From positions 317,872 to 381,871 of the forward strand of contig CAUYUJ010021682.1 of assembly GCA_963575745.1 (NCBI GenBank): a stretch of 64,000 nt of DNA, written 5' to 3'. Made by a program: the position numbers and the translations under genes. This DNA comes from Prorocentrum cordatum (lineage: Eukaryota > Sar > Dinophyceae > Prorocentrales > Prorocentraceae). A model generated the notes under the pieces. The model was not told the DNA's origin. It did no database searches and worked only from the letters and a program-made list of their open reading frames with translations. Below are positions 49,520-62,207 of this stretch, piece by piece; positions within the stretch are counted from its first letter, which is position 1; each line of letters begins with the position of its first letter.

Positions 49520-52500
49520 CTATGTGCAGACGTGCCAGGGGGGCTTATAAAGGATGGACCCATTATAGTTGACGGGCTGGAAACATTCTGACTGGCGCCA
49601 CTTGGTTGCAGCAGCCCTGCTGGCCGATCCTCCACAACAAGTGCATCTCCTCCCACTCTCATCGAGAGCGTGAGAGGTAGAGAAGAGGGAGAGGGCAGCA
49701 GCAGAGGGAGGACGGGGGACGGAGGAGGATGATGCTTTTTCCTGAGCACCAGGGGCCGCATCGGCCTCCATCGCGTCGATCGTCGCCCTCAGCAGGCGCA
49801 AACGCACAAGCCTCGCTCTCCGCTCGTGGATGAGAATACGTTGGCGGAGAGACTCTGGCAAGCGAGCAGCGTTGGCCGCGACTCCCGCCACGACATCAAC
49901 AATCGTGTTGCCAGTGACCGCCCATCTCGGAGCGGCCCCAGCCTGGATCTCCGCACCCCCGAGGTGGGAGTGCACGAAAATCAAGGAGACTGAATTGAAA
50001 CCGCGCTCCTGCATGAGTTGTCCGAGCTGAGCCCACAGTTCCGCATCTGGCCCGCTCGGACACTCGAAACGCCTGGCACACCAGCCTTTGATGACTGGCT
50101 CACAATCCGTGACATAAGTGATGCAGCCGCTCGTAGCCCAAACAGCTAGAAGCAAGCTCCTTAGCATTCCGCGGGGGACGGCCTGCCTGTCACCGCAGAG
50201 TGGCCCACTGATGGCCCCTGCGATGGACACTGTGGGCTCCAACTCGTGGAAAAGTGCGATGGCACATCCAACGCGGCGAAACTTGGTGACAGCAGTGTCG
50301 GGGCCACCGCCGGCGTCGCCAAAGAGCAAAAACGGAGCCTGGCCCGTGCCATGTCCAAGGCATCCTGGGCCCAGCTCGTAAGGACCTGTCACAACCCAGG
50401 CCTCATCGCGGGCAGGAGGTGGGACAGCCACCCATGGGGCAGGTAGCAGCCCCCTTAGCCAAAAAACTGACTCAGCCTCCGCTTGCACTGTGGCCTGGTA
50501 CACTAGATCTTCTGTCATGGTGTACGCCTCCCTATTAGTGTTAGAACTGCACGTCCAACTGCGATGAAGAGGCGTCTCTGGCTCAGACTGGCATCGAGGG
50601 CGCTTGTCAGTGTCAGCAGAACGTGGGATGTCTGCCTTCTTCCTTGTACGCGTCCACGTGCTGCCAACTGCGACCGACAACATAACTTCACTCAGCCGAT
50701 GACCGATCTGCGGGACATCATGTAACTGCTGAATCAAAACACGATAGGAATCGACATCAGATCCGTCCTGCAATCCTTCACCACAGTAGTGCTGACTAGC
50801 CTGTTGCCAATACCGCCGCTGCAGTACATCCGAAAAATATTTGAGGAAACCTGCATGGCTGTCCAAGGCCTTCACTCCAGTATACATCGCATCATCAAAT
50901 CTCCACTCATCACCTGCAAACTCATGGGGCTCTGGGATACCCCACCCAGTAGCCGAGGACACAGACCATCCTGACTCGATAAGATGTAAAATGTCTGCTG
51001 AGACTTGTCCTCGGACATACTTGGTGCGGTGCCGTTCTGGGACTCCTCGAAGCTGCTGTACAACTGTCTGCCGAATACGAGATACCCCTGACCGTACATC
51101 AGGATGGTCACGCCAGATGGATCGATACATGTCTAGGCACTGCATTGGGAGCTTGACGCCTGGATCCTGCTGCGGTGCTCGGATCGCCAACAGCGTTGCC
51201 AAGCACCTGCCCCGCGTCGGCGCCGCGCACGCAAGCCCCAGCCGTCGCCGTGCCTGCACCAGCCTCTGGCTGAAGGCCCCGTGCACCTGGAAGCCGCAGG
51301 TGCCCGCGGCCTGCGCGCCCTGGAGCTCCAGGCGGCGCGTTGCCTTGTAGCGACGCGCCGCCCAGGCGAACCTCCCGATCTTCAAACTCATGCCCTTGTG
51401 CTTAGTGTCCCTCTTGTTGCGCGTGGAGCGTGCTGCGCGAACTCCGCAACTGAGATCCACTCCAAGGAAGCTCGCCTGAGACTGAGCCGTGATGTGGTAC
51501 CCTGCCTGTCGAACAGCACGAGCCACCCATCTCGCATCAGCAACATCAGTACACATGACCACCGACTCCGGGGACACCCGCAACTTGCTGGCGTCCAGGG
51601 ACCTGCAAGTGTCCAAGATGCAGGCCTTCAGCCCGCGACGGACGCGTGCTCGTGATCCTCGAATCTGTTGTGAGAGGCCGTCAACCCACACTCGATGGCT
51701 CACGAGCGGATGGTCCTCGACAACCCGCTTCAGCACGAAATGAGCGAGCGTCCGACCGAATCTAGTGCCCGACCGCAGCCCTTGGACAATGCTGCGCGTG
51801 GGCTGAAATGGGGCGGATGTCGCCCCCAGCTGACTGAGCACCCGTGGCGACGCGCACTGGAGAAGCTCCATGCATAAAATCACCGGTGGAAGCTGCATCT
51901 CCAGCGCGGACTCAACTAGGTATGGCCACTCGATCGAGTCGTAGAAGCCATCGATATCAACTAAACCATGGCCCACATGAACGTTCAAGTGGCCACATAC
52001 CTCCTCCTGAATAGCACGGAGATGCGCTTCTCTCGCACTGGAATTGCCCCGCACCGCAGCATCCCAACGTTCCTCTGTCTCCGCCGACCACCCTCGCACC
52101 AGCGGTTCCCCGATCAAGGGCCAGAGGCGGCCGAGAAGCGGAACCGGTCCGATGATCCGATCTCCGTGCACCTTCTGGGGGAGCATCCTCCCCGAGATCA
52201 AGAGAAGTTGACCAGGCCAGCGCAAACAAGCCACGCGCGCTGTGAAAAGCAGCGCGAGTTCAGCAAGTGCCGTGTCTGGCAACATTTCTAGATCAACTGG
52301 CGATGAGAAATCAACCCCCTGCCCTATGGATGCCTTCATCTGCTTCAGCGCCGCCCTGATGTCACGCGCACTGATAGGCTCCGGTGGGTCACCTTCCACA
52401 GCGTCTTCCACCTCCTGGAAAACTCTCATGACCATGGCCTCGTCGAGTGGGGCGGGCGCCCACTTGTCGCGCCACTTGGTTGACTTGGCATCGACGACGT

Positions 52501-53281
52501 CACGAAGATGGCAAAGAACCTGGCCCTGATGCTCGTGCTCAAGATCCACCAGAGGGGTAGGACCTAAAGATCGATGCAATATCACCAACGACTTCTCGTC
52601 AGTCACAAACTTCTGAAACTCACACAAGGACTGCTGGATGGCTTTCCTCTGGGCCCGACCGCAGAATCGTCTTGCTCCATGTGCGAGGCCCTCCAGCATG
52701 CACACGGAGCGCGCACCAATATCTGAAAGAGCAGCCTGCCACTCATGCCGCTCGAGATCTTTGCCTGGTAGAAGAACAGTACGCGCACGCTCAGGACAAG
52801 TCTCAACGTGCCTCTTGACCGATTCACGATAACGTCGTTGCTGGGCCTCTCCGTTGTTCCTCCGACGGTGATGCGCCAGCGCGCACAGTAATGTGTGTAG
52901 TTGCGTCCACCAACCTCTCAGCCGATCCCGCAGGAGCGACGTGCGGCCCTTGCCTGGCATTTTCAGCTCCTGCACCACGAAATGTACTCCTGCTGATCTG
53001 GGAGGCCCAGCGGGCAGCGAGACACCATGATGATTGGCAATCGTGGGTTCAACAGAGGACACCCAACTGGCGTAGAGGCCTGAAACTAGAGACAACTGTG
53101 CGGGTTTGAGCCTAAAGGCTACGGAGGAACGCAGGGCAGGGCAAAGAGGGTCAAGGGACGGAGATCCAGACATAAAACCTACCTCCTGACGGACCCTCTC
53201 CCACGTGGCCTCAGGAATGTGGAAGGTATGCATATTCTGGTCAGAACTCGACCCATGCTCAGGAGAAGCCTGCTGTTGCAC
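49520..53281 (-). pseudogene. LINE reverse transcriptase and RNase H
   Basis: 1,253 codons. RT motif A is LVDIDGFYDSIEW (Asp442) and motif B is SIVQGLRSGTRFGR (497-510). Motif C, normally a (F/Y)xDD, reads VWVDGL (531-536), so the second catalytic Asp is Gly. RNase H (about 985-1150) has GDAGG, VTDCEPVI and GNTIVDVV, but the expected Glu position reads PRGMLRSLL, so that residue also seems lost. The protein would copy element RNA at a nicked target and degrade the template. Upstream, the same frame continues for about 330 nt but is cut by two TAG stops (about 53400 and 53570) and a phase change in a T-run near 53595. A dead copy, given the lost residues, though the frame itself is long. Confidence 0.85.
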
Positions 53282-53708
53282 GCTACTGTCGGCCGTCTCC
53301 GAGCTACCTGCAGCTCCAGAGCGCCCATCCGATGCCTCTGAGGCCTCGGGTCGAATTGGATACTGGGAGTCCAGGATCTTGTCAGTCGGCAGACGGCCAA
53401 CCTACGGAGTGCCCCTTGGGAACAGACCAGGGAAAGGGCCAGTGAAGGCTCCCTCGACCCCAGGGCCCTGGACCCCAGGGCCACCTGGGCCCCCAGCGTG
53501 AGAAATGCCTTCATGCAGGGCCGCGTTGAGGCCAGAATCGGGGCAGAAGTTGAACTCCTGAGCCCACGGATCCTACTCGTCCTGCAGCCCTTCAAAAAAA
53601 ATCAAGCCCAAACTCACACTCATCAAAATCTACAGCACCAGCCTCAGCAGAGGCGGGCTCACCCCTCGAGCTCGCGTCTGCTGGCTGTTCCCTTTGAGAT
53701 TGAACACA

Positions 53709-54116
53709 CTACCCATGCAATGTGTGAAACTTTTCATTTCTAGATGTCACTGCTATTTGCTGCTGCACCACCCTACGCGCACGTGCAACACTTGACTTCG
53801 AACCAGGAGTGGGCATGCACGACGGGCGCGGAACCTGGGGCAGGCGTCCTGGGGCCTGCATAATTCTAGTGACAAGTTGCTGCCCAGAGTTCCTAAACTG
53901 CACCTCCAAACCTATGTGGGGCCTCCAAGGGACTGACTCAATTGGAAGCACCTGTAGAATGAAGGGCCTAGCCGCAATACTACACATGATGTAATATATG
54001 TGTGTGTGTCTGTGGACAAGAGGCACGTGGCTTCAACATCTGCTGTCACTATCATGCCGCCAATCTTTTGCAGGGGCCCTGTCTTGGTCAGTGCTGCAGG
54101 GCTCATGTTGAAATCT
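53709..54116 (-). pseudogene. LINE endonuclease, C-terminal half (out of frame)
   Basis: Directly after the TGA at 54116-54118 the same phase continues DFNMSPAALTKTG, the catalytic DFN motif of the endonuclease, to about 54005. The pattern then moves to another frame (IMCSIAARPFIL, ESVPWRPHIGLEVQF), where a WxPHxGL block fits the end of the fold. A stop plus a frameshift therefore split this domain. Confidence 0.65.
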
Positions 54117-55186
54117 CAAATGACTAGCCATGGGAGCTGGAGGGCATGCAACAGTGCAGACAGCCGCTGAAATCTGCCGAACTTCGCTCCTCCAAGCCCC
54201 ATGCTGTGGAAGGCGTAGAGCGTGATGATTACGATCGAGAGTCCCTGGAAATGGACGAGCATGACAGCGAAGCCATCCAGCGCCTTGCGAGACGGCGCCA
54301 TGAGTCTTGAACCTGCGGCTCGGACAGCGGGCAACCTATGAGCGCGAAGATGATTCTTGGCGAGTCGCCACTCACCACCATCGTTGGCATGCTCTTCCTG
54401 CGACAGTGCTACTTGCCTGTCACGAGGTCGAGCTGGATTGAATACTGTTCGTAGACCACGACCCCTGGCCTTACCTTCCCAACGACGCAGAGCAGCCTGT
54501 TGATGTACATGTGTCTCCACTACTGCATAGAAATCGTAGTCAGAGTTCTCGATGTACGACCAGGTTTTGCCCCCCATGCAGGATACATTGGCATAGAATA
54601 AACGTGATACGCCATTCTTGCACTCCCCATTGACAGCAGCAGGCCCCTGCACACCTGGCGCTGTTTCGGCACTCGGCGTTGCAGAAGCTAGTCGCGAGCT
54701 GGCCGCACCGGCTCCACCTGAACCAGCGGCCGTACTCGCAGGCGTCTGGCCTCTGCCCTTGCCGTTCTGCCGCTGGCCCTGCACGCCCTTGCCGACGTGC
54801 TGCTCCGCCAGGAACTTGGCTGCCGAGAGGCGCTGCGCCTCGGCGTCGACCTCGGCCGACTGGGCTGCTGCCGCCTGTGGGGCGGCGGCGGCAGTGGCCG
54901 TGGCGGCTGCGCCACTGGCCGCCTCAGCGCGGGGCTCGCCCGCCGGGGCCCCGTCGCCGCCGCCGCCGCCAGGCGCAGCAGCAGCTCCATCGCCACCAGC
55001 ACCTCCATTCTCGGAGTTAACCTTCCGCTTCTTCGCGAGGCGCTCGGCGATCTCAGCGCGATGCTTCTCCATGCGGGCCAGCCAATCTCGCACCTCGGAC
55101 TCTTTGGCCGTCATCTCCTTCTCCGTGGCCAGCAAGCGCTCATGGATCTCCTTGAGACCTGCGCGCTCGCCCTCCTCGCACTCCAA
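54116..55186 (-). pseudogene. LINE coiled coil and endonuclease, N-terminal half
   Basis: 356 codons. Residues 1-60 are a Glu/Lys/Arg coiled coil, 60-190 a low-complexity Ala/Gly linker. From about 195 an exonuclease-endonuclease-phosphatase fold begins with LFYANVSCMGG and SDYDFYAVVETHV, whose Glu is the metal-binding residue of apurinic-type LINE endonucleases. It ends LQLPWLVI then TGA, one codon before the DFN motif, so a point change (probably Gly to stop) truncates the enzyme. The start is probably internal: phase breaks at 55190 separate it from the zinc-ribbon piece. Confidence 0.75.
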
Positions 55187-55191
55187 CTCAT

Positions 55192-55950
55192 CTACCTTTT
55201 GAAGAAATCAGAATCCCATGAAATGTGAAATATGCGTTTGTCCTCATTGGCCTTCATGGCCGCATCGCCACCATCAGCTCCAGCAGTGCTGCCCGCGCCC
55301 TCCGCGCGCGCCACAGCTGCGGCCGCTGCCTTCCTGGCGAGGGCTGCCTGGGCCAGCTGCTTGGACAGCTCCGCCCCCTTGAGCCCCGCCGCTTCGAGGG
55401 AGCCTCGAAGGCGCAGCGCGTTGGACACAGCCTGGGAGCGCTGGTGGTCCCCGTCGCGAAACACTCCATCGGCACGTCGTAGCAACTCCACGGCAGAGGT
55501 CTCCTGCTGCTTGGATTCCTCAGCCTCACGCTCCAGCCTGACGACCTGCTGCTGCAACGTGTTCTTCAGATCATCATCGCACGTGGCCGCCGCGGCGCGG
55601 GCCAACAAGGAGGCTACCTCAATGGGGCTGCCGTCCTCGGTAGGCTGCTCGCGCCACGGTGGCTTCTTGCCACTGCCGCGCCCTAGGCCACTCCTGCCGC
55701 CAGCCTTCTGGCCGTGCGCTGGCGAGGAGCTCCTTGAGGTGCGGAGGATCCCCTTCGGGTGCACGAGGGCGGGCTCCTCCTTCTCATCCAGGTCAAACTG
55801 CACCTTCGGCCCCGTGGTGGACTTGGGGCGAAACAGCACAACTTCTTCCCCACAGTGGCCGCAGATGGACAAGTTACGAACCAAGACGCCATTGTACTCG
55901 CAGGTCTGGCATGACACACAGCGAGACCACAGTCGAGCACCCGGCGCCAT
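55192..55950 (-). CDS. LINE N-terminal zinc-ribbon and coiled-coil protein
   Basis: 252 codons from ATG 55950. Residues 10-40 have CVSCQTCEYN and ICGHCGEE, two CxxC pairs fitting a zinc ribbon. A basic Ser/Gly stretch follows, then an Ala/Glu/Arg/Gln-rich helix (about 110-235) likely to form a coiled coil. Zinc and coiled-coil parts suit an RNA-binding ORF1 role, which is inference. It ends 6 nt upstream of the next piece in a different phase (DSDFFKR stop, against FLQKVDELEC in the next frame), so it may be a separate ORF1 or the N-terminus of one long polyprotein. Confidence 0.6.
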   Translation of the reverse strand: MAPGARLWSRCVSCQTCEYNGVLVRNLSICGHCGEEVVLFRPKSTTGPKVQFDLDEKEEPALVHPKGILRTSRSSSPAHGQKAGGRSGLGRGSGKKPPWREQPTEDGSPIEVASLLARAAAATCDDDLKNTLQQQVVRLEREAEESKQQETSAVELLRRADGVFRDGDHQRSQAVSNALRLRGSLEAAGLKGAELSKQLAQAALARKAAAAAVARAEGAGSTAGADGGDAAMKANEDKRIFHISWDSDFFKR

Positions 55951-56097
55951 GGCTGCGAAGGATACTAAGAATTCTCTCCTGCTCTAGTCGATGCCGCGCA
56001 ATCCCTCGGCGGGGTGCACGGGCAAAGTCCCTCAAGCGCTTCGTGAAAGCACAGGAGAATGAGCCCCGCCAGCACTGTTCGGGCCCAAGTGGCTTGA

Positions 56098-56132
56098 GAG
56101 GAGGAGGAGGAGGAGGAGGAGGAGGAGCCCCT
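56098..56132. repeat. Short GGA tract
   Basis: GAGGAGGAGG run in the region upstream of the LINE. The rest of 55951-56560 has no recognised gene. Confidence 0.85.
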
Positions 56133-56562
56133 GTGGCTCAGGCGTCTGCCTGAGGAGGGGCCATTCGCTTGCACGTGCGAGCCGCTGTTCCCCCCCCTTG
56201 CCCCCCGCGCCGCCATGGTCTCAGCAGCCAGGCTCCATTGGATCATCCAGGAGCTAGCGAATGGCCGCCAAGGTGCTGTCAAAATGTGCAGCCACAGCTA
56301 CAAGCTGATCATCAGATCTGCCTGTTCCCCGTCTGGGAGCCGACTATGCGGAACAGCCCCATGATAAGTTTGCTCCACATGGCGCAGCTGGACATCGACA
56401 ACGCTAGTATCGTGGACCACGGGCACAAGAACTCCAAAGGCGAGTCCCATATCCGTCTTGTCGTGAAGCCCCTTCCGGTTTTCTTCGGAGGCTTCTCTGG
56501 TGCGCCGCCGGACACGCGTTTTGCGGTGCAGGAGGGCTCCGAGCGCCAGACGCACGCCGAGT

Positions 56563-56652
56563 GAAGGAGGAGGAGGAGGAGGAGGAGGAGGAGGAGGAGG
56601 AGGGGGAGGAGGAGGAGGAGGAGGGGGAGGGGGAGGAGGGGGAGGAGGAGGA

Positions 56653-56685
<33 letters not shown>

Positions 56686-56700
56686 GGGGAGGAGGAGGAA
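56563..56700. repeat. GGA triplet array
   Basis: Long GGA run with GGGGGA interruptions, just beyond the 3' end of the second LINE fragment, as at 48558 for the first LINE. Confidence 0.92.
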
Positions 56701-56740
56701 TTCGCTGGAATTCGCTGGGATCCATGGGGTGGAAGCGAAC

Positions 56741-57916
56741 TCAGCGATCCTCAATCAGTACTCCAGGTGGTGGCCCACGGAGGACGGCCTCTCGCCTGAC
56801 AATGCCCAGCTCACGGACCCGGGTCGTCTTGGACGGCCCCGCGTGGCTGGGAAAACGCCCCTTCTGAATTCGCTGAAGGTTCCCCGTGCTTTTCTTGGCG
56901 CGGGCCTTGCACTCGGCAACTAAATGACGTGGGTCCTCCGTGGCCGTTTTACCGCACGTCGAACAAACGTGCGAGCCAAACTTGGGCAACAAATGCAGCA
57001 CGTACGAGGTGTGGCAAACCTCCCCCCCCGCCGTGACAATCCCGCCCGCCCGCGCCACCCCATGAACAGCAAGACTCGAAAAGGTCCTGGTTTGCAGCGT
57101 GGCAGGGAAACGCTGCAAATTCAGCAATGTTGTGCACGGGTGTAACCTGGTGACACAGCGAGCACAGCCACTTCCGTTCGGCCCTGACCAAACCGTGCTC
57201 GCTCCGAAGCAGGGCCTCGGTGAGGCCTCCCAGACGACGGGCCCCGGGAGGCCTCTCGGCGGACCAGGGGGCAACACTGATGGAGTCCACCATGGCCTTG
57301 GCAACGCGACGCCTAACTAGCGCCGCCGTGCAATCCCACAGATCCGTGTCAGGGGGCCGTTGGCCCTGAAGGCCATGGGTCCAGGAAAAACTGGCCGCGT
57401 CCCCAGCCAGAGTGTCGGCAAAGCCTTTGCCCGTGGCATACAATCGCTTCTGAGGGGAGAGGGCAGGGTCTTCGGGGTCGACGTGCGACGGGTGCCACAC
57501 AACTTGGACTTCTTCCGCTCCCGTCTCAGCCAAAGCGACCTGGACACGAAACCAGAGGTCCGAGTTGGGGCCCTTACAAAACTCGTGCCTTCTGGACATC
57601 CACCCTCGATGCAGGGCCGCGTTGTCCGTGACAAGCCGCAACGGGCCAGATAAATTGCGAAGCGCGAGTTCAAACGCGCGGACCTCGGCTCTGGGCACTG
57701 TTTGACGGCGACCTCCCAGGGTCGTGGCAAAGCCGCGGGTCCGAGTCCAGCCCCCCGAGGCTGGCGCCAGCGAGCTCGCGGCCGCGCCCAGTCTACGGCG
57801 ACGAGGATCACTACTAAACTGCCCGCCAGTGCCATCACCAAAGACGAGCAGAAAACCGTCTTCTCTGCAATCGAGGCCGGCTCCGTGCGCAACTCCCACC
57901 CCCCACTCCACGTCAT
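56741..57916 (-). pseudogene. Second LINE fragment: RNase H and C-terminal zinc finger
   Basis: The minus-strand frame read from about 57916 to 56949 has a complete-looking RNase H: VFGDGTGGQ (Asp), VPRAEVRAFELAL (Glu), RLVTDNAALHRG (Asp) and TGKGFADTLAG (Asp), with VVWHPSHVDPED between. LCSLCHQVTPVHN then begins a Cys/His module. The pattern then passes to another frame (56741-57304), where LPKFGSHVCSTCG, then HLVAEC, completes it. RNase H would remove the RNA template. This copy differs from the LINE at 48776-55950 in sequence and keeps all four catalytic residues, so it is a separate element, 5'-truncated at a GGA array (57921). Confidence 0.75.
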
Positions 57917-57920
57917 ACCC

Positions 57921-57949
57921 CCGGGAGGAGGAGGAGGAGGAGGAGCGCA

Positions 57950-57980
<31 letters not shown>

Positions 57981-58025
57981 GGAGGAGGAAGAGGAGGAGG
58001 ATGGGGAGGGTGAGGGGGAGGAGGA
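57921..58025. repeat. GGA triplet array at the 5' edge of the LINE fragment
   Basis: Read on the minus strand it would give poly-Ser, in frame with the RNase H. LINE coding character ends here. Confidence 0.9.
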
Positions 58026-58620
58026 CTCTTTGCCAGTTCTGCTCTCCAACCGTGCTTTGTCTGACCAGGAGCTGCGCTCCTCGAGCCCAGGGGATCCGAC
58101 CAGGCGTCGCTGGTGGAGGGGCAGCAGCAGGCGCCCGCGCCTTGCAGCCTTCACCTGGCAGCAGGGGGCCTTCAGAGGGAGCCATGTCGACACTCTTCGA
58201 GCGGGGCGCGGCCAGCGAAGGATGGACCGAAGGGCCAGAAGGCCATGGACGGGCCGAAGTGCCACAAGGCGAAGGAGGCACTGGCCAAGGATGGGCCGAA
58301 ACGAAGGGATGCAGGGGCATTATTGGAAGGTCGCTAATCCTTGCTATCGGTGCTGCCTGCACCACCGCAGCCCTGGAAGACCGCACTTCTCGCGAGGAGG
58401 CCGGGGTGGTGGTGCGGAGTCGGGCGAGGCACTGCCGGCAGAAGCTCTTTCGAAAACGGCCTTTGTCGTTGTGAAGCTGGCGGTTTGCTTCATCCAGGCT
58501 GAAAACCTCGCTGCCTTTCCTCGCCCCCCGTCATCCCCGGGAAAGACAAAATTCCTCGCGCATGGATTGGGCTAGTGAGGCGAGAATCGTCGCGCAGGAC
58601 CGAGCTTTTCGAGGGTGGGG
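58026..58620. other. Unassigned sequence
   Basis: Frames are open but have no domain. GATGGACCGAAGG-like words recur at 58220-58310. Confidence 0.4.
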
Positions 58621-58624
58621 GGGC

Positions 58625-61600
58625 CTTGCCAATGATGAGGATGACGATGGTGATGGTGGTGATGACGAGGATGATGATAGCGCTGATGATGATGCTGATC
58701 ACCGTAATGGTTATGAGGGTGCTGCTCCTGGTCACGGTGGTGGTGATGGTGATGATGATGGCGATGGCGATACTGGCGTCGGTGATGACGATGATGATGG
58801 CAATCACGATGATAATGGTGATGGTGATGCTGGACATAATTGCCATGGAACTGATGAGGGTGACGAGGATGGTGATGAGGGTGTTGTTGATGATGATGAC
58901 GATGGTGCTGACAATACGGATACCTTTCGGTGGTTATGATGATGGTGATAGTGATGGGCATAATGATGATGATGTTGGTGGTGATGTTGACGATCCTGAG
59001 TAGGATGACGATGGTGATCGGGATGCTGGTGGTTAGGGTGAGGATCGCGATGCAGATGAGGATGGCGATCATCATCGTGAACGTCGTGATGATGGTGACG
59101 ATGATCATGGCACCCTTGCTGATGATGGGGTTGAGCATGAGGATGACGACGGCCACGAATGCGATAATGATGATAGTACTGATGATAATGACGATCATGA
59201 CGATGATGATGATCATGCCGATCACCATGGTGGTGATGTCGGTGCTGTCGCTGATGATGACGATGGTGTTGTTGATGCTGATGGTGACGACGATGATGGC
59301 GATGATGATTATGGTGTTGACGACGTTGATCATGTGGTTCATGATGATGGTGTTGGTGATGACGGTGGTGGTGATGTGATTTTAGCAACGATGAATTTTG
59401 TTGAGGATGTGTGTGGTGATGATGCTGATGATGTCAATGCGACTGGTGGCGGTTTTGATGATGGCAACGATGGTGTTGTCAGTTGACGATGACGATGTTC
59501 ATGGTGATGCTGAAAACGATCATGGTGATGATGGTGTTGCCGCTGGTGGTGGCGGCGACTTGTGGTGAGAGAAATCATCGTGGCGATGATGACGATGATG
59601 ATGATGATGGTGACGGTATTAATGACGACGGTTCTGGCGATGATTGTGATGATGATGGACATGGTGATGATTATGGCGCTGATGGCGATAATGACAATAA
59701 TGCTTACATTGATGGTGATGCTGTTGATTGTGTTGAGATTGATGTCGATGAGGGCCGTGATGGGGGTGACGGTACTGACGGCGATGTTGTTGACGATGAT
59801 GCTGGTGACGACGAGGATACGAACATTGGTGTCGATGATGACGATCACGTTGTCCATGATGGTGATGACACCGAACACCAGTATGGGAATGGTCATGGTG
59901 ATGTAGCCGATGATGATAATGATGCTTGGCGTGGTGCTGGTGATGATCGCAAGCTGGTGGAGATGCTGCTGGTGATGATGATGCTGGTGGCGGGGGGGGG
60001 GGCGGGTAACGGTGATGTTGGCTATGTTGATGACGGTGGTGAAATGAAAAACCATATACATGATGATGGCGATGGTGATCATGATGCCGATGACAGTTAC
60101 AATGCAAATGACGCCGACAGTGGCGATGATGGTGCATATGATAATGACGATGAGTGTGATGATGATGTTGGTGATGTTTATGATGTTGATGCTGATTATG
60201 ATCTGGTGGTGGACATATGTCGATGATATTCCAATCGCGCGCATCATGGTGATGTCGGTGCTGGCGATGGTGATGATGGTGGTAATGCGTATGACGATGA
60301 TGAGGATGATGAGTGCACTGCTTGTAATGATGACCATCACGATGCTCAGGGTGGCGGTCATGAAAATATATGCCGATGGTGATGGTGATGGTGATGTTGA
60401 CGAGGGTGATGACCCTGGTGCTGGTGATGGTCACGATGCTGACGATGATGATCATGATGATGATGGTGGTGATGGTGGTGACGCCAGTGGTGATGGAGTT
60501 GGTGGTGGCGATGCGGTTCACGATGACGATGGTGATGCTGATGATGATGTCGGTCACGAACATCATGATAGTGATGGTGGTGCGGGCGACAATGATGACG
60601 ACAGTAACGATGATGGTGATGCTGATGATGGTTTTGATGATGCTGCTGATTATGGTGGTGGTGGTGCTGATGAGATTGGCGATGCTGATGATGGTGATGC
60701 TGATGTTGAAAATGGTGGTGGTAATGATGACGATGCTGGTGGTGGAGGCCACGACGATGGCAGTGATGAAGGTGTATATGATAGTTGCGATAAGGATGGT
60801 AATGAGGATGATGATGGTGGCAATGGCGATGGTAATGAGTGTGGTGATGCTGATGACGGTGATGGTGACGATGATGACGATGATGCGTATGACTGATTAC
60901 CACGGTGTTTTTGCTGCTCCTGTCGGTGACGGCGGCGGCGGTGGTGGTCTTGATGATGATAGAGGCGATGAGGATGACGGATATGATGATGATGGTGATG
61001 GTGAAAATGCCGATATTGATCTCCATGCTGATAATGGCCATGGGGATGATGATAATTGTTTGACGATGATGGTGATGGTGATGATGGTTGTGATGATGAT
61101 TACGGTGAGTATGATGTCGATGATTGTGGCGGTGGCGTTGCTCATAAAAAAGGATAAAGACGATGATTTTAAAAATTATGTGGTTGCTGCTACTGACCAT
61201 GACGATAATTATGACGGCCATGGGTGTCATGATGATACCCATCCGCATGATGATGACCATGATGACGAACATGATGTCGACGATGATGTCGGACCTGATG
61301 AAGGTAATGATGATCATGATCCTGATGATGGCGGGGGGAATGATGATGACGACGATGATACCGATGATGCCGATGATGATGTCGACGATCATGACGGCGA
61401 GGATCATGATGGTGATGGATGATTGCGATGACGATGGTGACGATAGGTGTGATGTTGATTGTGACTATGTTCATGCTGATGTCAACGACGATGGTGACAA
61501 CGAAAAAGGTGGTCATGGTCAGGATGATGAAGGCCATGGTGATCGTGCTATGAGGGTGATGCTCCTGACCATGATGATGATGGTGGTGATCATTCATTGC

Positions 61601-61988
61601 GGACGCTGCTGACTATACTGATGATGTTGATGAGGACGATGATTATGACGATACTGCGTACCATAATTGTGATCATGGTGTTAATGATGATCATGATGCG
61701 GTTGATGATATTGACGATATTTTGTATGTTGATGTTGATGCTGATCATGGTGGTGGCTATAATCCTGACGATGATCCTGGTTATGATGATGATGGTGATG
61801 GCGACGATGATGATGATCACGATGATGCTGACGATCGTGATGATGATGATGATGATGGTGGTGGCGGTGATGATGAAGATGATGACGATCATGATGATGG
61901 TGATGGTGTTGGTGGTGGTTGTGATGGTGATGGTGATGATGATGACGATGATGACGATGATGACGATGATGATGATGATGATGACGAC

Positions 61989-62064
<76 letters not shown>

Positions 62065-62110
62065 GTGGTGATGATGATGATGATGCCGCTGCTGGTGCTG
62101 TTGCTGCGGC

Positions 62111-62206
<96 letters not shown>

Positions 62207-62207
62207 G
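58625..62207. repeat. 3.6 kb imperfect GAT trinucleotide array
   Basis: Almost every word is GAT, GGT, GAC, GCT or GTG in triplet register (GATGATGGTGATG). The end (about 61930-62207) is a nearly pure GAT run with a GCT island at 62090-62132. All frames give Asp/Met/Asn-, Ile- or His-rich peptides. I regard the many open frames (for example 60370-61422) as side effects. Purity rises towards the right end, suggesting that expansion is most recent there. Confidence 0.95.

Larger units (their letters stand above)
48776..55950 (-). mobile_element. Non-LTR retrotransposon (LINE), minus strand, degenerate
   Basis: From 55950 downwards the pieces appear in LINE order. They are a zinc-ribbon/coiled-coil protein (55192-55950), coiled coil plus apurinic-type endonuclease (53709-55186), reverse transcriptase and RNase H (49520-53281), and C-terminal Cys/His modules (48776-49508). 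Successive pieces are separated by stops or phase changes, so they look like broken parts of one or two original reading frames. No poly(A) tail or target duplication was found, and the true ends are uncertain. Confidence 0.85.
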
